From Thereva unica (taxonomy: Eukaryota > Arthropoda > Insecta > Diptera > Therevidae), in the NCBI GenBank assembly GCA_949987705.1, contig OX465281.1:158672393-158736392 (forward strand): 64,000 bases of DNA. Direction: 5' to 3'. Shown one piece after another: positions 1 through 11,615 of the stretch; position 1 is the stretch's first letter, and each line of letters opens with the position of its first letter. The translations under genes and the position numbers were made by a program. The notes under the pieces are model-generated. The model ran no database searches and was not told the origin of the DNA. It was given only the letters and a program-made list of their open reading frames with translations.

Positions 1-150
1 TGTGCAATGATAGCTGAAAATGATCAATACAAAGTCATTAGAGAATAAAATTATCTACAAAACGAGCCCTTAACGAGGTCTGTAAGTTAATTTGGCTCAA
101 AGTTATGGCCGCTCAAAGTTCGAACTTGTTCGGGTGGTTGAGGTTGAATG
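1..150. repeat. Left terminal inverted repeat of the large transposon
   Basis: This stretch is the reverse complement of 15006-15155; the only clear difference I found is one G/A change near position 13. The repeat stops at position 150, where the two copies diverge abruptly. Confidence 0.85.
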
Positions 151-189
151 AAAATGATATTTTTCCTGAATTTTATCATTTTGTTAAGT

Positions 190-1387
190 TCATTTACAGT
201 ATTTCGGTATTTTTGATGGTCCTGGTTCTGTGTCCCGATCCTCGTCATCCGAAATTTGTGCGGTTCCTTCTGGACCTTCAATCAATTCTGGGACATGCGA
301 AAGTTGCAAATAAAAGAGAGAGTCATCATCGTCGTCATTGGTGATTTCCACATATTTGTTAAGGTTGGTGCAGGTTTCACCACTGCAGTGTTTACAAATG
401 CTGGAGCACTTCAAGCCAGCTTTGCGACATCCACAAGCCGCGCCACATTTAGACATGCACGAACAAGTGATTATTTTCATTAACTCAGGAGGAGCAGGAT
501 CTTTGATGGACGTAACAGGAACATACATTCGAGGCTTTTTTGTCCAGCCCCAATTTTCGGGATCCAGGTAGTTCCCGAGCCAACTCTGGACCTGATGATA
601 CGTTCGAAGTATGTGCTGAGAGAGCGCGTCTTTTGTGGGAGGTAATGATGAGAGGTTGTTCTTGCTTTTTGTCAAGGATTTCGTAAATTTGATATAACGA
701 AGTTTGTCAATTGATAATGTTTTTCCTCCGCCATAAAGTATTACGTAAAACCTCTCTCCTACTGCAATTAGTCTTTCTGGGTTAATGTTTTCTTCCTTGA
801 AAAGTTCCACTCCTGCTTCGAGTGCGGTGCAATTTTTCTTCATCGTGATGAGAAATTTTATTTTTCCTGCGAAGTAAGTGGCCGATGTTGTGTCACAACC
901 GGAGAAGGCATGGAGGAAAAGAATGTTGTTTGATACTGCTGTAGCGTATTTTATACTTGATGTCGAGTATAATTTCTCCGGAGTATGTGATTTTTGTGGT
1001 TTACAAAGAAAAACATTGTGAAGGTGTCGTCCATACTCCGTCAGTAGAACAAGAACATCGATGTCTTCGGAGATGATAGTGACCGAATCATGCAACATAG
1101 ACTTTTCAATTGCTGTTTGGACGATAAGAAGATCAGCATCTCCTTCGGCCTGATGAACTGTATATCCAGTTTCCCTCAATTTTTTTCCTACTATTTGAAT
1201 AAATTTGTCTTTATTTCGCTCGTTGGCTAGAAATAATTCTTGAGCTGTTGTCAGGACAGTTGTGGCGGTGAAATTGACTTCAATTGATTGTCTTTTCGCT
1301 GCCCTTCGAAATCTTTCCCATGTCTTTGTGCCTGAAATGACCGGATCCTCCGAATACCCGTCGAAAATAATAGTGGCATGAGAGCCA
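190..1387 (-). pseudogene. Transposon protein, C-terminal part: PIN/XPG-like nuclease segment and CXC domain
   Basis: The frame is open from the hAT junction at 1387 down to the stop at 190, about 400 codons; no true start lies here because this is the 3' end of a longer gene. Near the upstream end is IFDGYS, then AEGDADLLIV and SEDIDVLVLL, an arrangement of acidic residues like the N and I regions of PIN/XPG-type nucleases. Toward the C terminus is a cysteine-rich block (about 520-340) starting CSCMSKCGAACGCRK, a tesmin/TSO1-like CXC motif, a DNA-binding zinc cluster. The tail is acidic. Nuclease function is inferred from motifs only. The part is cut from its upstream exon by the hAT element. 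Confidence 0.7.
1380..1387. repeat. Left 8 bp target duplication GAGAGCCA of the hAT element
   Basis: The octamer GAGAGCCA directly precedes CAGGCGCGGATT and recurs directly after the opposite end at 10856-10863. Eight-base duplications are diagnostic of hAT transposition. Confidence 0.95.
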
Positions 1388-1419
1388 CAGGCGCGGATTT
1401 AGAATTTTGTTTTGGGGGG

Positions 1420-2466
1420 GGTCACGGAATTAAAAGTAAACCAAGAAAGCGAAACACTGAAAGCATTCGACGATTTACTTGGACAAAATGGAAATATTAT
1501 CAGAGGGTGGTAGAAGCTGAAAAAAGTTTCCTTTAGACTTTTCATAACCCAGCATCTGTGTGTACAATGGGACTCACAAGTAAAAGAAAGCCCAGATCGA
1601 TGTTACTATGTAGGGATAATGAATTTCTCTATAATCGTGACACTGACGGAAAAGTAGATATTCTGGTTGCAAATGATAGGAACTTCAGACTTTACTCTTC
1701 AGCATCATTTGGAAACCGCAGGTTCAATCGCGACATATATCAGTAAAACCACCCAAAATCAACTTATGGAAGCCTGCAAAGACGAAATTCAGTAAGCTAT
1801 TCTGAAAGGAGTTAGAGCGGCAAAGTTTTGCGCAGTTGTATTTGATGAGACGAACGACAATTCTTATACAAAACACCTTAGCTTATCCTACTACTACTAC
1901 TGCAACAAAGCAATCAGAGAATTTCATCACATTTTGCGATGCATACCAAGCAATTCGTTCCGAGGATATCATCATCGATCTGTGTGAGAAATTCGACTTG
2001 GACCTAAAATATTTGGTTGGAATTAGAACAGATAGTTGCTCGCTAATGGCGTCTGATTTGAAAGGGGTATGTCAGGACTTGACGAAAGTAGCCATTCGCG
2101 CAAGACGTTGTTCTTGCAGTAATCATTTGTTAACAATTCTTTATTAAAATCTTCCAAAGTTTTAAATTGTCGCAATGCTTCAGGAACAATGAGAGCAGTT
2201 TTGGCTTTGGCTAACGGTTTTGCAAACGTTTTTAAAAAAATATTGGTGGCAAATCACTTAACGACTTTGCTAGACTGGTAGAAACCAACTTCACTAGTTG
2301 GGTAGAAAATCACGTTGGGCACATGCAGTTTGAGGGTGAACAATTAATAAAAAAGTGTGACGCACTTAATGAGATTTCGGTGTGGGAGGACGCGAAAACT
2401 GCATCTGCTGCGGCAAATCTTCGTCTTGTACTTTTCAGCCTAGAGTTTCCGATTTCATCTGCTTAG
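1420..2466 (+). pseudogene. hAT transposase remnant, DUF4371 / ZMYM1-like
   Basis: Broken reading frames on the plus strand show blocks typical of this transposase group: HHLETAGSIATYISKTTQNQ near 1700, CAVVFDETNDNSYTKHLSL near 1835 (the first catalytic aspartate region), LVGIRTDSCSLMASDLKGV near 2012-2070 (second acidic region), and a trailing block ending LFSLEFPISSA near 2465. At least one in-frame stop (near 1790) and several frame changes separate them, so no transposase can be made. The C-terminal hAT dimerisation part is displaced behind the nested insertions or lost. Confidence 0.8.
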
Positions 2467-2470
2467 TTAA

Positions 2471-3399
2471 GGGGGTATTCTAGTGTAGAAATTTGAAAAA
2501 ATCACTTTTTTTTTATATTGTCAAAGCTTAACCTCTCAAGAATATGTCCTTAAAAGGGCTTGTTAAAATTTTAATTATTTTCAGAGATATAGTCATTTTA
2601 GTAGGGGTATTCTAGTGTAGAAATTTGAAAAAAAAAAAAAAATTTTTTTTGATATTTTCAAAGCTCAACCTTTCAAGAATATGTCCTTAAAAGGGTTTGT
2701 TGTTGTTTGGAAAATGCAAATGTTTTGAAGAAATGTTTTGAAGTAGAAGAAGGCCCAATGTATGGAGCATGAATCGCGGATTAAATGAACGTAAGTATAA
2801 AATGTCATTTTATGGTTCAAAATCGGCGTAATTTTACCCTAAACTTTAAACGTGTTTATCTCGAAACTACATTTTTCAAAAAGTTTGCCATGATTTCTAG
2901 AGTTCTACTTGACCGATTTACTTCAAATTTTCAGTGAGCGTTCTCAATACATGTCTTTATCGTATGAACTATTATTATAACAATATAATGTTTTTTACTA
3001 TTTTTAAAAAATTCTCGAAACGTCAAAAAAATAGGCCAAAAAACAATTTTTTTTTCGGACAGCCGGAATTTAGCCAAAAACAAAAAAATGCCACTTTTTC
3101 TTAGTTAGTACGATAGCAGCATTCATCTAAATTAATAATATGTTTTTTTTATTTTGGTCAGATCATCAGAAGGGTTGGAATCGTGGCAAACTTGGCGCGC
3201 CATTTTTTTTTTTACACCCTACTTCAACAACCTATAAAATTTACAGTTTTTAATTTTTTGACTTTTTTTATTTTTTATGTATTCTTTAAACATGAATAAA
3301 TATCTTGTGAAAAAATGGATGGTAAAAATATTTTTAGTTTTTTATTTACAGCAGCTGAAAAAACACCTCAAATTCATGCTTCTACACTAGAATACCCCC
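2471..3399. mobile_element. TTAA-type MITE with inverted ends GGGGGTATTCTAGTGTAGAA
   Basis: The element begins with GGGGGTATTCTAGTGTAGAA and ends with its exact reverse complement, flanked by TTAA at 2467-2470 and 3400-3403. It has no coding potential. TTAA duplications fit Kolobok or piggyBac-type transposases; the G-rich tip fits Kolobok better, but this is inference. The first ~100 bp is repeated once internally from about 2604, so the element has two left ends in tandem. Confidence 0.88.
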
Positions 3400-3492
3400 T
3401 TAAATGACGTTCTAGGCGTGTATAATATTCGTACTATTTGATTTTTTATCATAGTCATTAATCCTTACTAATATTATAAATGCGAAAGTAAC

Positions 3493-3560
<68 letters not shown>
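3493..3560 (+). repeat. (TGTC)n microsatellite, first copy
   Basis: A nearly perfect tetranucleotide run follows the Helitron 5' end. It is directly followed by the Harbinger MITE at 3564. Confidence 0.95.
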
Positions 3561-3561
<1 letters not shown>

Positions 3562-3563
3562 TA

Positions 3564-4039
3564 TACCATGTTTCCATCGCACTCGAAATCTTCCGATTTC
3601 GGCAAAAATGAGGATTTCGGACGAAATCTCGTTTGAAATCTCATGTTTTAGCATATAAAATGAAATCGCCTTTCGGAGGAGATTTCAATGAAATCTCGAT
3701 CGAAATCTTGGTAATGACTATTCAGCCTATTCAGCAAGTGGGAAATTTTGGGGAAATTTCTCAGCTGTAAAAAATTTTGACAGTACGAATTTGTCATTTT
3801 TAAATTTTCTATCTTTAACGTTTAAAATGGAGCTTAAATGAATGTTTATATTTTTTCCTTATTTTACAGCCTCTTCTTTCCAAATTCCTCAGTTTTGTTG
3901 ATATAATTAGGTTTTTAAAATTTGATGTGCAAGTTTGTTATGACAAGCGAAAACTGCCTGGTGCGATGGAAACACATTTGGATTTCGCCAAATCGTTTTA
4001 TCAAAACCTGCGGATTTCGAGTGCGATGGAAACATGGTA
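3564..4039. mobile_element. PIF/Harbinger-like MITE, 3 bp target duplication TTA
   Basis: The ends are perfect inverted repeats beginning TACCATGTTTCCATCGCACT, at least 27 bp long, flanked by TTA at 3561-3563 and 4040-4042. The duplicated copy of this locus at 5813-5825 lacks the element and shows the empty site with a single TTA. It has no coding capacity; a three-base TWA duplication points to PIF/Harbinger mobilisation. Confidence 0.9.
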
Positions 4040-4209
4040 TTACGCTTTCACGCCTAAACCACTAAACCGATTTTGATGAAATTTTCAACAGACATAGTTT
4101 AGACCTTGGAGACGGACATAGGCTACTTTTTATGGAGAACAAAAGGGTTGAAGGGGGTGAAATAGGGTTCAATAAGTTGTAAGGGGATTTTTTTCTATTG
4201 TACATATAA

Positions 4210-5750
4210 AAAGTAACTGACTGACAGACAACGCACAACCTAAACCGCTAGAGCTAAAGGGCTGAAATTTTGACTGTGCATCCCTATAATGGCGTGGACA
4301 TCCACCATAAAGCGATTTTTCGAAATTCATCCCCTAAGGGGGTGAAATGGGGTTTATCCAAACCGTTGGAGCTATAGGGCTGAAATTTTGACAGTGCATC
4401 CCTATAATGGCGTGGACATCCACTATAAAGCGATTTTTCGAAATTCATCCCCTAAGGGGGTGAAATGGGGTTTATCCAAACCGCTGGAGCTATAGGGCTG
4501 AAATTTTGATAGTGTATCCCTATAATGGCGTGGACATCCACTATAAAGCAATTTTTCGAAATTCATCCCTTAAGGGGGTGAAATGGGGGTTATCCAAACC
4601 GCTGGAGCTATAGGGTTGAAATTTTAACAGTGCATCCCTATAATGACGTGGACATCCACTAAAGAGCGATTTTTCGAAATTCATCCCCTTAAGGGTGTGA
4701 AATGGGGTTTTTACAAACCCCTAAAGCTATAGGGCTAAAATTTTGACAGTGCATCCCTACAATGACGTTTACATCCACTAAAGAGCGATTTTTCGAAATT
4801 CATCCCTTAAGGGGGTGAAATGGGGTTTATCCAAACCGCTGGAGCTATAGGGTTGAAATTTTAACAGTGCATCCCTATAATGACGTGGACATCCACTAAA
4901 GAGCGATTTTTCGAAATTCATCCCCTTAAGAGTGTGAAATGGGGTTTTTACAAACCCCTAAAGCTATAGGGCTGAAATTTTGACATTGCATCCATATAAT
5001 GTCGTTTACATCCACTAAAAAGCGATTTTTCGAAATTCATCCCTTAAGGGGGTGAAATGGGGTTTATCCAAACCGTTGGAGCTAAAGGGCTGAAATTTTG
5101 ACTGTGCATCCCTATAATGGCGTGGACATCCATTAAGAAGCGATTTTTCGAAATTCATCCCCTAAGGGGGTGAAATGGGGTTTACCCAAACCGCTGGAGC
5201 TATAGGGCTGAAATTTTGACAATGCATCCCTATAATGGCGTGGACATCCACTATAAAGCAATTTTTCGAAATTCATCCCTTAAGGAGTTGAAATGGGGGT
5301 TATCCAAACCGCTGGAGCTATAGGGTTGAAATTTTAACAGTGCATCCCTATAATGACGTGGACATCCACTAAAGAGCGATTTTTCGAAATTCATCCCCTT
5401 AAGGGTGTGAAATGGGGTTTTTACAAACCCCTAAAGCTATAGGGCTGAAATTTTGACAGTGCATCCATATAATGACGTTTACATCCACTAAAAAGCGATT
5501 TTTCGAAATTCATCCCTTAAGGGGGTGAAATTGGGTTTATCCAAACCGTTGGAGCTAAAGGGCTGAAATTTTGACTGTGCATCCATATAATGGCGTGGAC
5601 ATCCACTAAAAAGCGATTTTTCGAAATTCATCCCCTAAGGGGGTGAAATGGGGTTTATCCAAACCGCTGGAGCTATAGGGCTGAAATTTTGACAGTGCAT
5701 CCCTATAATGGCGTGGACATCCTTACTAATATTATAAATGCGAAAGTAAC

Positions 5751-5815
<65 letters not shown>

Positions 5816-8690
5816 TACGCTTTCACGCCTAAACCACTAAACCGATTTTGATGAAATTTTCAACAGACATAGTTTAGACCTTGGAGACGGACATAGGCTA
5901 CTTTTTATGGAGAACAAAAGGGTTGAAGGGGGTGAAATAGGGTTCAATAAGTTGTAAGGGGATTTTTTTCTATTGTACATATAAAAAGTAACTGACTGAC
6001 AGACAACGCACAACCTAAACCGCTAGAGCTAAAGGGCTGAAATTTTGACTGTGCATCCCTATAATGGCGTGGACATCCACCATAAAGCGATTTTTCGAAA
6101 TTCATCCCCTAAGGGGGTGAAATGGGGTTTATCCAAACCGTTGGAGCTATAGGGCTGAAATTTTGACAGTGCATCCCTATAATGGCGTGGACATCCACTA
6201 TAAAGCGATTTTTCGAAATTCATCCCCTAAGGGGGTGAAATGGGGTTTATCCAAACCGCTGGAGCTATAGGGCTGAAATTTTGATAGTGTATCCCTATAA
6301 TGGCGTGGACATCCACTATAAAGCAATTTTTCGAAATTCATCCCTTAAGGGGGTGAAATGGGGGTTATCCAAACCGCTGGAGCTATAGGGTTGAAATTTT
6401 AACAGTGCATCCCTATAATGACGTGGACATCCACTAAAGAGCGATTTTTCGAAATTCATCCCCTTAAGGGTGTGAAATGGGGTTTTTACAAACCCCTAAA
6501 GCTATAGGGCTAAAATTTTGACAGTGCATCCCTACAATGACGTTTACATCCACTAAAGAGCGATTTTTCGAAATTCATCCCTTAAGGGGGTGAAATGGGG
6601 TTTATCCAAACCGCTGGAGCTATAGGGTTGAAATTTTAACAGTGCATCCCTATAATGACGTGGACATCCACTAAAGAGCGATTTTTCGAAATTCATCCCC
6701 TTAAGAGTGTGAAATGGGGTTTTTACAAACCCCTAAAGCTATAGGGCTGAAATTTTGACATTGCATCCATATAATGTCGTTTACATCCACTAAAAAGCGA
6801 TTTTTCGAAATTCATCCCTTAAGGGGGTGAAATGGGGTTTATCCAAACCGTTGGAGCTAAAGGGCTGAAATTTTGACTGTGCATCCCTATAATGGCGTGG
6901 ACATCCACTAAGAAGCGATTTTTCGAAATTCATCCCCTAAGGGGGTGAAATGGGGTTTACCCAAACCGCTGGAGCTATAGGGCTGAAATTTTGACAATGC
7001 ATCCCTATAATGGCGTGGACATCCACTATAAAGCAATTTTTCGAAATTCATCCCTTAAGGAGTTGAAATGGGGGTTATCCAAACCGCTGGAGCTATAGGG
7101 TTGAAATTTTAACAGTGCATCCCTATAATGACGTGGACATCCACTAAAGAGCGATTTTTCGAAATTCATCCCCTTAAGGGTGTGAAATGGGGTTTTTACA
7201 AACCCCTAAAGCTATAGGGCTGAAATTTTGACAGTGCATCCATATAATGACGTTTACATCCACTAAAAAGCGATTTTTCGAAATTCATCCCTTAAGGGGG
7301 TGAAATTGGGTTTATCCAAACCGTTGGAGCTAAAGGGCTGAAATTTTGACTGTGCATCCATATAATGGCGTGGACATCCACTAAAAAGCGATTTTTCGAA
7401 ATTCATCCCCTAAGGGGGTGAAATGGGGTTTATCCAAACCGCTGGAGCTATAGGGCTGAAATTTTGACAGTGCATCCCTATAATGGCGTGGACATCCACT
7501 ATAAAGCAATTTTTCGAAATTCATCCCTTAAGGGGTTGAAATGGGGTTTATCCAAACCGCTGGAGCTCTAGGGTTGAAATTTTAACAGTGCATCCCTATA
7601 ATGACGTGGACATCCACTAAAGAGCGATTTTTCGAAATTCATCCCCTTAAGGGTGTGAAATGGGGTTTTTACAAACCCCTAAAGCTATAGGGCTGAAATT
7701 TTGACAGTGCATCCCTATAATGACATTTACATCCACTAAAGAGCGATTTTTCGAAATTCTTCCCCTAAGGGTGTGAAATGGGGTTTTTACAAACCGCTAA
7801 AGCTATAGGGCTGAAATTTGGACAGTGCATCCCTATAATGGAGTGGACATCCACTATTAAGCGATTTTTCGAAATTCATCCCCTAAGGGGGTGAAATGGG
7901 GTTTATCCAAACCATTGGAGCTATAGGGCTGAAATTTTGATAGTGCATCCCTATAATGGCGTGGACATCCACTAAAAAGCGATTTTTAGAAATTCATCCC
8001 CTAAGGGGGTGAAATGGGTTTACCCAAACCGCTGCAGCTATAGGGCTGAAATTTTGATAGTGCATCCCTATAATGGCGTGGACATCCACTAAGAAGCGAT
8101 TTTTCAAAATTCATACCCTAAGGGGGTGAAACGGGGTTTATCCAAACCGCTAAAGTTATAGGGCTGAAATTTTAACAGTGCATCCCTATAATGGCGTGGA
8201 CATCCACTATAAGGCGATTTTTCGAAATTCATCCCCTAATGGGGTGAAATGGGGTTAACCCACACCGCTGATGCTGGAGGGCTCTAATTTTGACCGTGCA
8301 TCACTATATTGACGTGGGCATCCACTTAGGGGCGATTGAAATTTATCCCCTAAGGGGGTTAAATGGGGTTAAGCCAAACCGCTGGAGCTAAACGGCTGAA
8401 ATTTTGACAGTGCATCTCTATAATGACGTGGACATTTACTAAGAAGCGATTTTTCGAAATTCATCTCCTAAAGGGGTAAAATTTGGTTTACCAAACTACT
8501 GGAGGTACAGGGTTGAAATTTGGACAGTGCATCCCTATAATGACATGGACATCCACTAAGAGGCGATTACTCGAAATTCATCCCCTAAGGGGATGAAATG
8601 AGGTTAACCCAAACCTCTGAAGCTGAAGGGCTGAAATTTTGACAGTGCATCCCTATAATCACGTAGAAATGAATGACTCGAAATTCACTT
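4210..8690 (+). repeat. ~118 bp tandem repeat array inside the Helitron
   Basis: Units of 118-120 bp repeat about 37 times apart from the break at about 5728-5990. Each contains GGAGCTATAGGGCTGAAATT, a TGCATCCCTATAATG block, and a palindromic CCCCTAAGGGGG segment. Divergence increases toward 8700, where units become degenerate. The array is not a CRISPR: repeats are contiguous, with no unique spacers. Confidence 0.95.
5729..7515 (+). repeat. Second copy of a ~1.79 kb internal Helitron duplication
   Basis: This segment restarts with the Helitron 5' end (TTACTAATATTATAAATGCG), repeats the microsatellite at 5752-5815, the leader, and about 13 satellite units. It is almost identical to 3462-5728 with the 479 bp MITE insertion removed. 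The junction shares ATCC between the satellite unit (GACATCC) and the Helitron tip (ATCCTTAC). Confidence 0.93.
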
Positions 8691-9176
8691 TACTTAATAT
8701 TCATTTGTGATTGTTTCATAATTTCTTACATCCACGTAAATAGGCGAACAAACTTAACGAACGTTCGTCAAACCCTAAAATGTCACTTTTCTTGATGACA
8801 TATACATGCCAATCTACTTTAAAACTTGCAGATTTGTTGAGCAGAGGTGATATTCGCAGCAATTTGTTTACCATATTTATTAAAAAAATGCACTATAATA
8901 AATCCTTTTTAGGGATAATAACAGCTGACTTTTTTGTTGGTTTTTTTTTAAGGAAAACATTGCACATAATAAACAGTTTTTGAAGGCGTTGCAAGGCACG
9001 CGGGTTTTATGCTAGTAACATAATAAACTTTTACTTTTCGTACGTATCCGGTACAACTTTACCTTTGAGCCGAATACTCCAAACGTCTTCATTAGATTTA
9101 AAAAAAGCAACGGATATGATCAAAGATACCCTTGCTGACCAAAAGATGTGATGAAGATTCTGGTTTTCGGAAATAG

Positions 9177-10690
9177 TAACCGCAATTCATGCGATGGCCA
9201 ATGGTAAAGCAGCAGGAAAAGATGGCATCCCGCCAGAATTGTGGAAAGCCGACTCAAGCCTCATAGCAGATGCGCTTCAGCCAATCCTGGAAATAGCATG
9301 GAACACCTGTATCTTTCCGGAGGATTGGACGGAAGGTATCATAGTCAAAATACCAAAAAAAGGGCACCTAACAATATGCGACAACTGGAGAGGTATCTGT
9401 TTATTATCTACTGTGGGCAAAATTTTGTCCCATATATTACTATCTAGGATAAGTGAGGCAGTTGATCGAACGCTTAGGAGGCAGGAGGCCGGATTCAGGA
9501 AGGGCTGCTCCTGTATTGATCATATTAACACCTTGAGAATAATAGTGGAGCAGTCTACTGAATTCCGATTTCCCCTTTACTTTGCTTTCGTAGACTATGA
9601 GAAAGCGTTCGACTTGGTTAATAGGAGCTTCATTTGGCAGGCGCTACGGCGACGTGGACTGCCTGATAAAATAATAGAATTGATAAAATCCCGATATAAC
9701 AATTCCAAATGCAGAGTTCTCCATAATGGAAAATTATCCGACAGCTTTGAGGTGAGCTCAGGAGTACGACAAGGGTGCCTACTTTCGCCATTACTATTTC
9801 TTATAGTAATAAATGACATCCTTGTCGGCGCTCTAGATAATAGAACAGGCGGCATACAATGGGGTTTGGTAGACCGTCTTAAGGATCTCGACTACGCCGA
9901 TGATATCTGTTTGCTGGCCTACAGACACCAGGACCTCAAAAACATGTTAAACAATTTGGCAACAGAAAGTAGTCCAGCAGGCTTAAGGCTAAATCCGACT
10001 AAAACTAAAGAAATGCGGATAAATGCAAACACCATTAAACGAACAGCGCTGAATAACCGTGACGTGGAACTGGTAGATAAATTCTGCTACCTCGGTAGCA
10101 TTATTACCGAAAATGATGGGGCAGAAGAAGACGTCAGTTCCAGAATAAATAAAGCACGAGGCGCATATGCATGCCTGTCCCACATATGGAGATCAACGGT
10201 GATTTCCACTAACACCAAATTGCGGCTGTTCAACTCCAACGTTAAGGCAGTTCTTTTGTATGGTTGCGAAACATGGAAAGTCACCCAATTCATCACAGGG
10301 CGCCTACAAGTCTTCATCAACAGATGCCTTCGTCGTATCCTAAAAATCCGCTGGCAAGATATAATTTCAAACGAAGAACTGTGGCGCCGTGCCGGCCAAG
10401 AAAGGATAGACGACCAAATCAGGCGAAGGAAATGGAATTGGGTTGGCCACACCTTGCGACGCGAAAACGAAAATCTAGCCAAACAGGCCCTTGACTGGAA
10501 TCCGCAAGGTTCCCGTCGAGTAGGAAGACCTAGAACAACGTGGAGGAGAACCCTACTAGAAGAAGCCGAAACAACTGGGAGATCCTGGTCGGAGCTAAGA
10601 GCTGTCGCGCAAAACAGAGTCCGCTGGAGGGCAACTGTTTCCGCCCTATGTCCCATGAGGGATTAAAGGAGTTTAAAGAAAGAAAGAAGA
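9177..10690 (+). mobile_element. 5'-truncated RTE-like LINE with intact RT segment
   Basis: The open frame at 9194-10666 (490 codons) starts inside the reverse transcriptase, so the endonuclease is missing. Motifs in order are NGKAAGKDGIPPELW, FVDYEKAFD (about residue 136), SSGVRQGCLLSPLLF (about 190), and the catalytic YADDICLLA (about 234), followed by a C-terminal region with WVGHTLRR and RRVGRPRTTWRR. This tail resembles RTE-group (CFDP2-like) elements; the clade is inferred. The 3' end is a short AAAG repeat near 10670-10690. The frame has no stops, so the insertion into the hAT is fairly recent. Confidence 0.8.
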
Positions 10691-10855
10691 AGACATGTTG
10701 GACCGAGACGTTGATCAGTTGAGACATTCAAGATGTTCGACAAGTAGCAGAAGCGTCAGCAGCTTTTGGTTTCTCCCATCTCTATGATTGCATAGTTCGA
10801 GCTTTTGGGGGGGGGGGTCATGACCCCCGTGACCCCCCCCTTGAATCCGCGGCTG

Positions 10856-10863
10856 GAGAGCCA
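10856..10863. repeat. Right 8 bp target duplication GAGAGCCA of the hAT element
   Basis: Exact copy of 1380-1387, directly after the terminal CCGCGGCTG of the hAT. Confidence 0.95.
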
Positions 10864-11615
10864 TGATGTTCTTGTAAATACCGTACGTATTTTTGACAAA
10901 TTGCTTCAAAAGTCGGTGTCATGCTGTGGTCCCAAAGAACTTTGTGTAAGAGAAATCCTCCGTCTATCACGACATGCCGATTTTTACCGAGATTAACGTC
11001 ATTTTTGGACACGGTGGAGAACGCATCATACAGTGATGACTTGGTACCTTTCCTCATGCCTTCTTCTGTAAAAAGGGACATCGGGAAAGGAGCAAGTTCG
11101 TATTCGAAGCATTTTTCGATGTCATCGGGAGATTTCTTTGTGATGCATATCCTCTGGAAGAGCAAAGAAGGGTCGATTGGAACAACAGATGAATTGATAT
11201 TGACACTCGTCGTCATCGCTGATAAGGGAAGCACATTATTTTTCCGTTGAAAAGTCAAAGATCCAAAATTTTGTCCCACTGCTTTAGACATCAACCCACG
11301 ACCTATTTCGCGAATACGATGACAGTTTATGCTGCTATCTGCAATAACTCCTGTGCTAAGAGAAAAGAGCTCATTTCCTTCTACAAACGGTTGGTGAGAC
11401 GCGAACCAATTGTCGATTTTTTCAACGTCTTGATTGTCTCTCATGACTCGGGAACTTCGTTGATCCACGTGCTGGTCTGAAGTACTATGATTTACACCAC
11501 AGTAAGTCTCCACTTGATCAATTACCTCTTGCAGTGCAACGGCACCCAGTATCCAAGAGGAAAGAATGCTGTCCGTGATTCCGCGTCCATGGGTGAGTCC
11601 TCCAGAAGTTTTCAT
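10864..11615 (-). pseudogene. Transposon protein, part 4 (up to the hAT insertion)
   Basis: The frame runs leftward from MKTSGGLTHGRGITDS (11615), a motif conserved in this family. It then runs through a helical region and a part ending VDGGFLLHKVLWDHS-like and KYVRYLQEHHGS at the hAT junction. The next residues of the protein continue at 1387 on the other side of the hAT. The join to part 3 is a single-base frameshift at 11612-11615. The stretch has no known catalytic residues that I can name. Confidence 0.65.

Larger units (their letters stand above)
3462..9015 (+). mobile_element. Non-autonomous Helitron with internal satellite array
   Basis: It lies between A (3461) and T (9016). The 5' end reads TCCTTACTAATATTATAAA and leads into a (TGTC)n tract; the 3' end reads CTAG, preceded by a short GC-rich hairpin (GCGTTGC-AAG-GCACGC, 8973-9001). 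TC start, CTAG end, hairpin and A|T insertion are the Helitron hallmarks. It encodes no Rep/helicase. Most of the body is a ~118 bp tandem repeat, including one internal 1.79 kb duplication. The 5' part resembles the GTCY-microsatellite elements reported in insects. Confidence 0.85.
1388..10855 (+). mobile_element. hAT transposon carrying several nested insertions
   Basis: The ends are inverted: the left reads CAGGCGCGGATT and the reverse complement of the right reads CAGCCGCGGATT; both are followed by G-rich tracts and GGTCACGG. Perfect 8 bp duplications flank it. Remnants of a DUF4371 / zinc-finger-MYM1-like hAT transposase are visible at 1420-2466 and in short stretches at 3404-3461 and 9016-9176; 10691-10855 is the 3' end. 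The rest consists of later insertions: a TTAA MITE, a Helitron and a LINE. Deleting it and one duplication restores the reading frame of the surrounding transposon gene. Confidence 0.92.

Noticed and set aside
3412..3654. Minus-strand frame with a repeated RQTD tetrapeptide
   Set aside because: It is the translation of the (TGTC)n microsatellite and has no coding features.
4210..8690. CRISPR-like regular repeats
   Set aside because: Units are contiguous, degenerate and without unique spacers; this is a satellite array in a eukaryotic Helitron.
10087..10656. 189-codon minus-strand frame opposite the LINE RT
   Set aside because: Antisense shadow of the reverse transcriptase with no recognisable motif.
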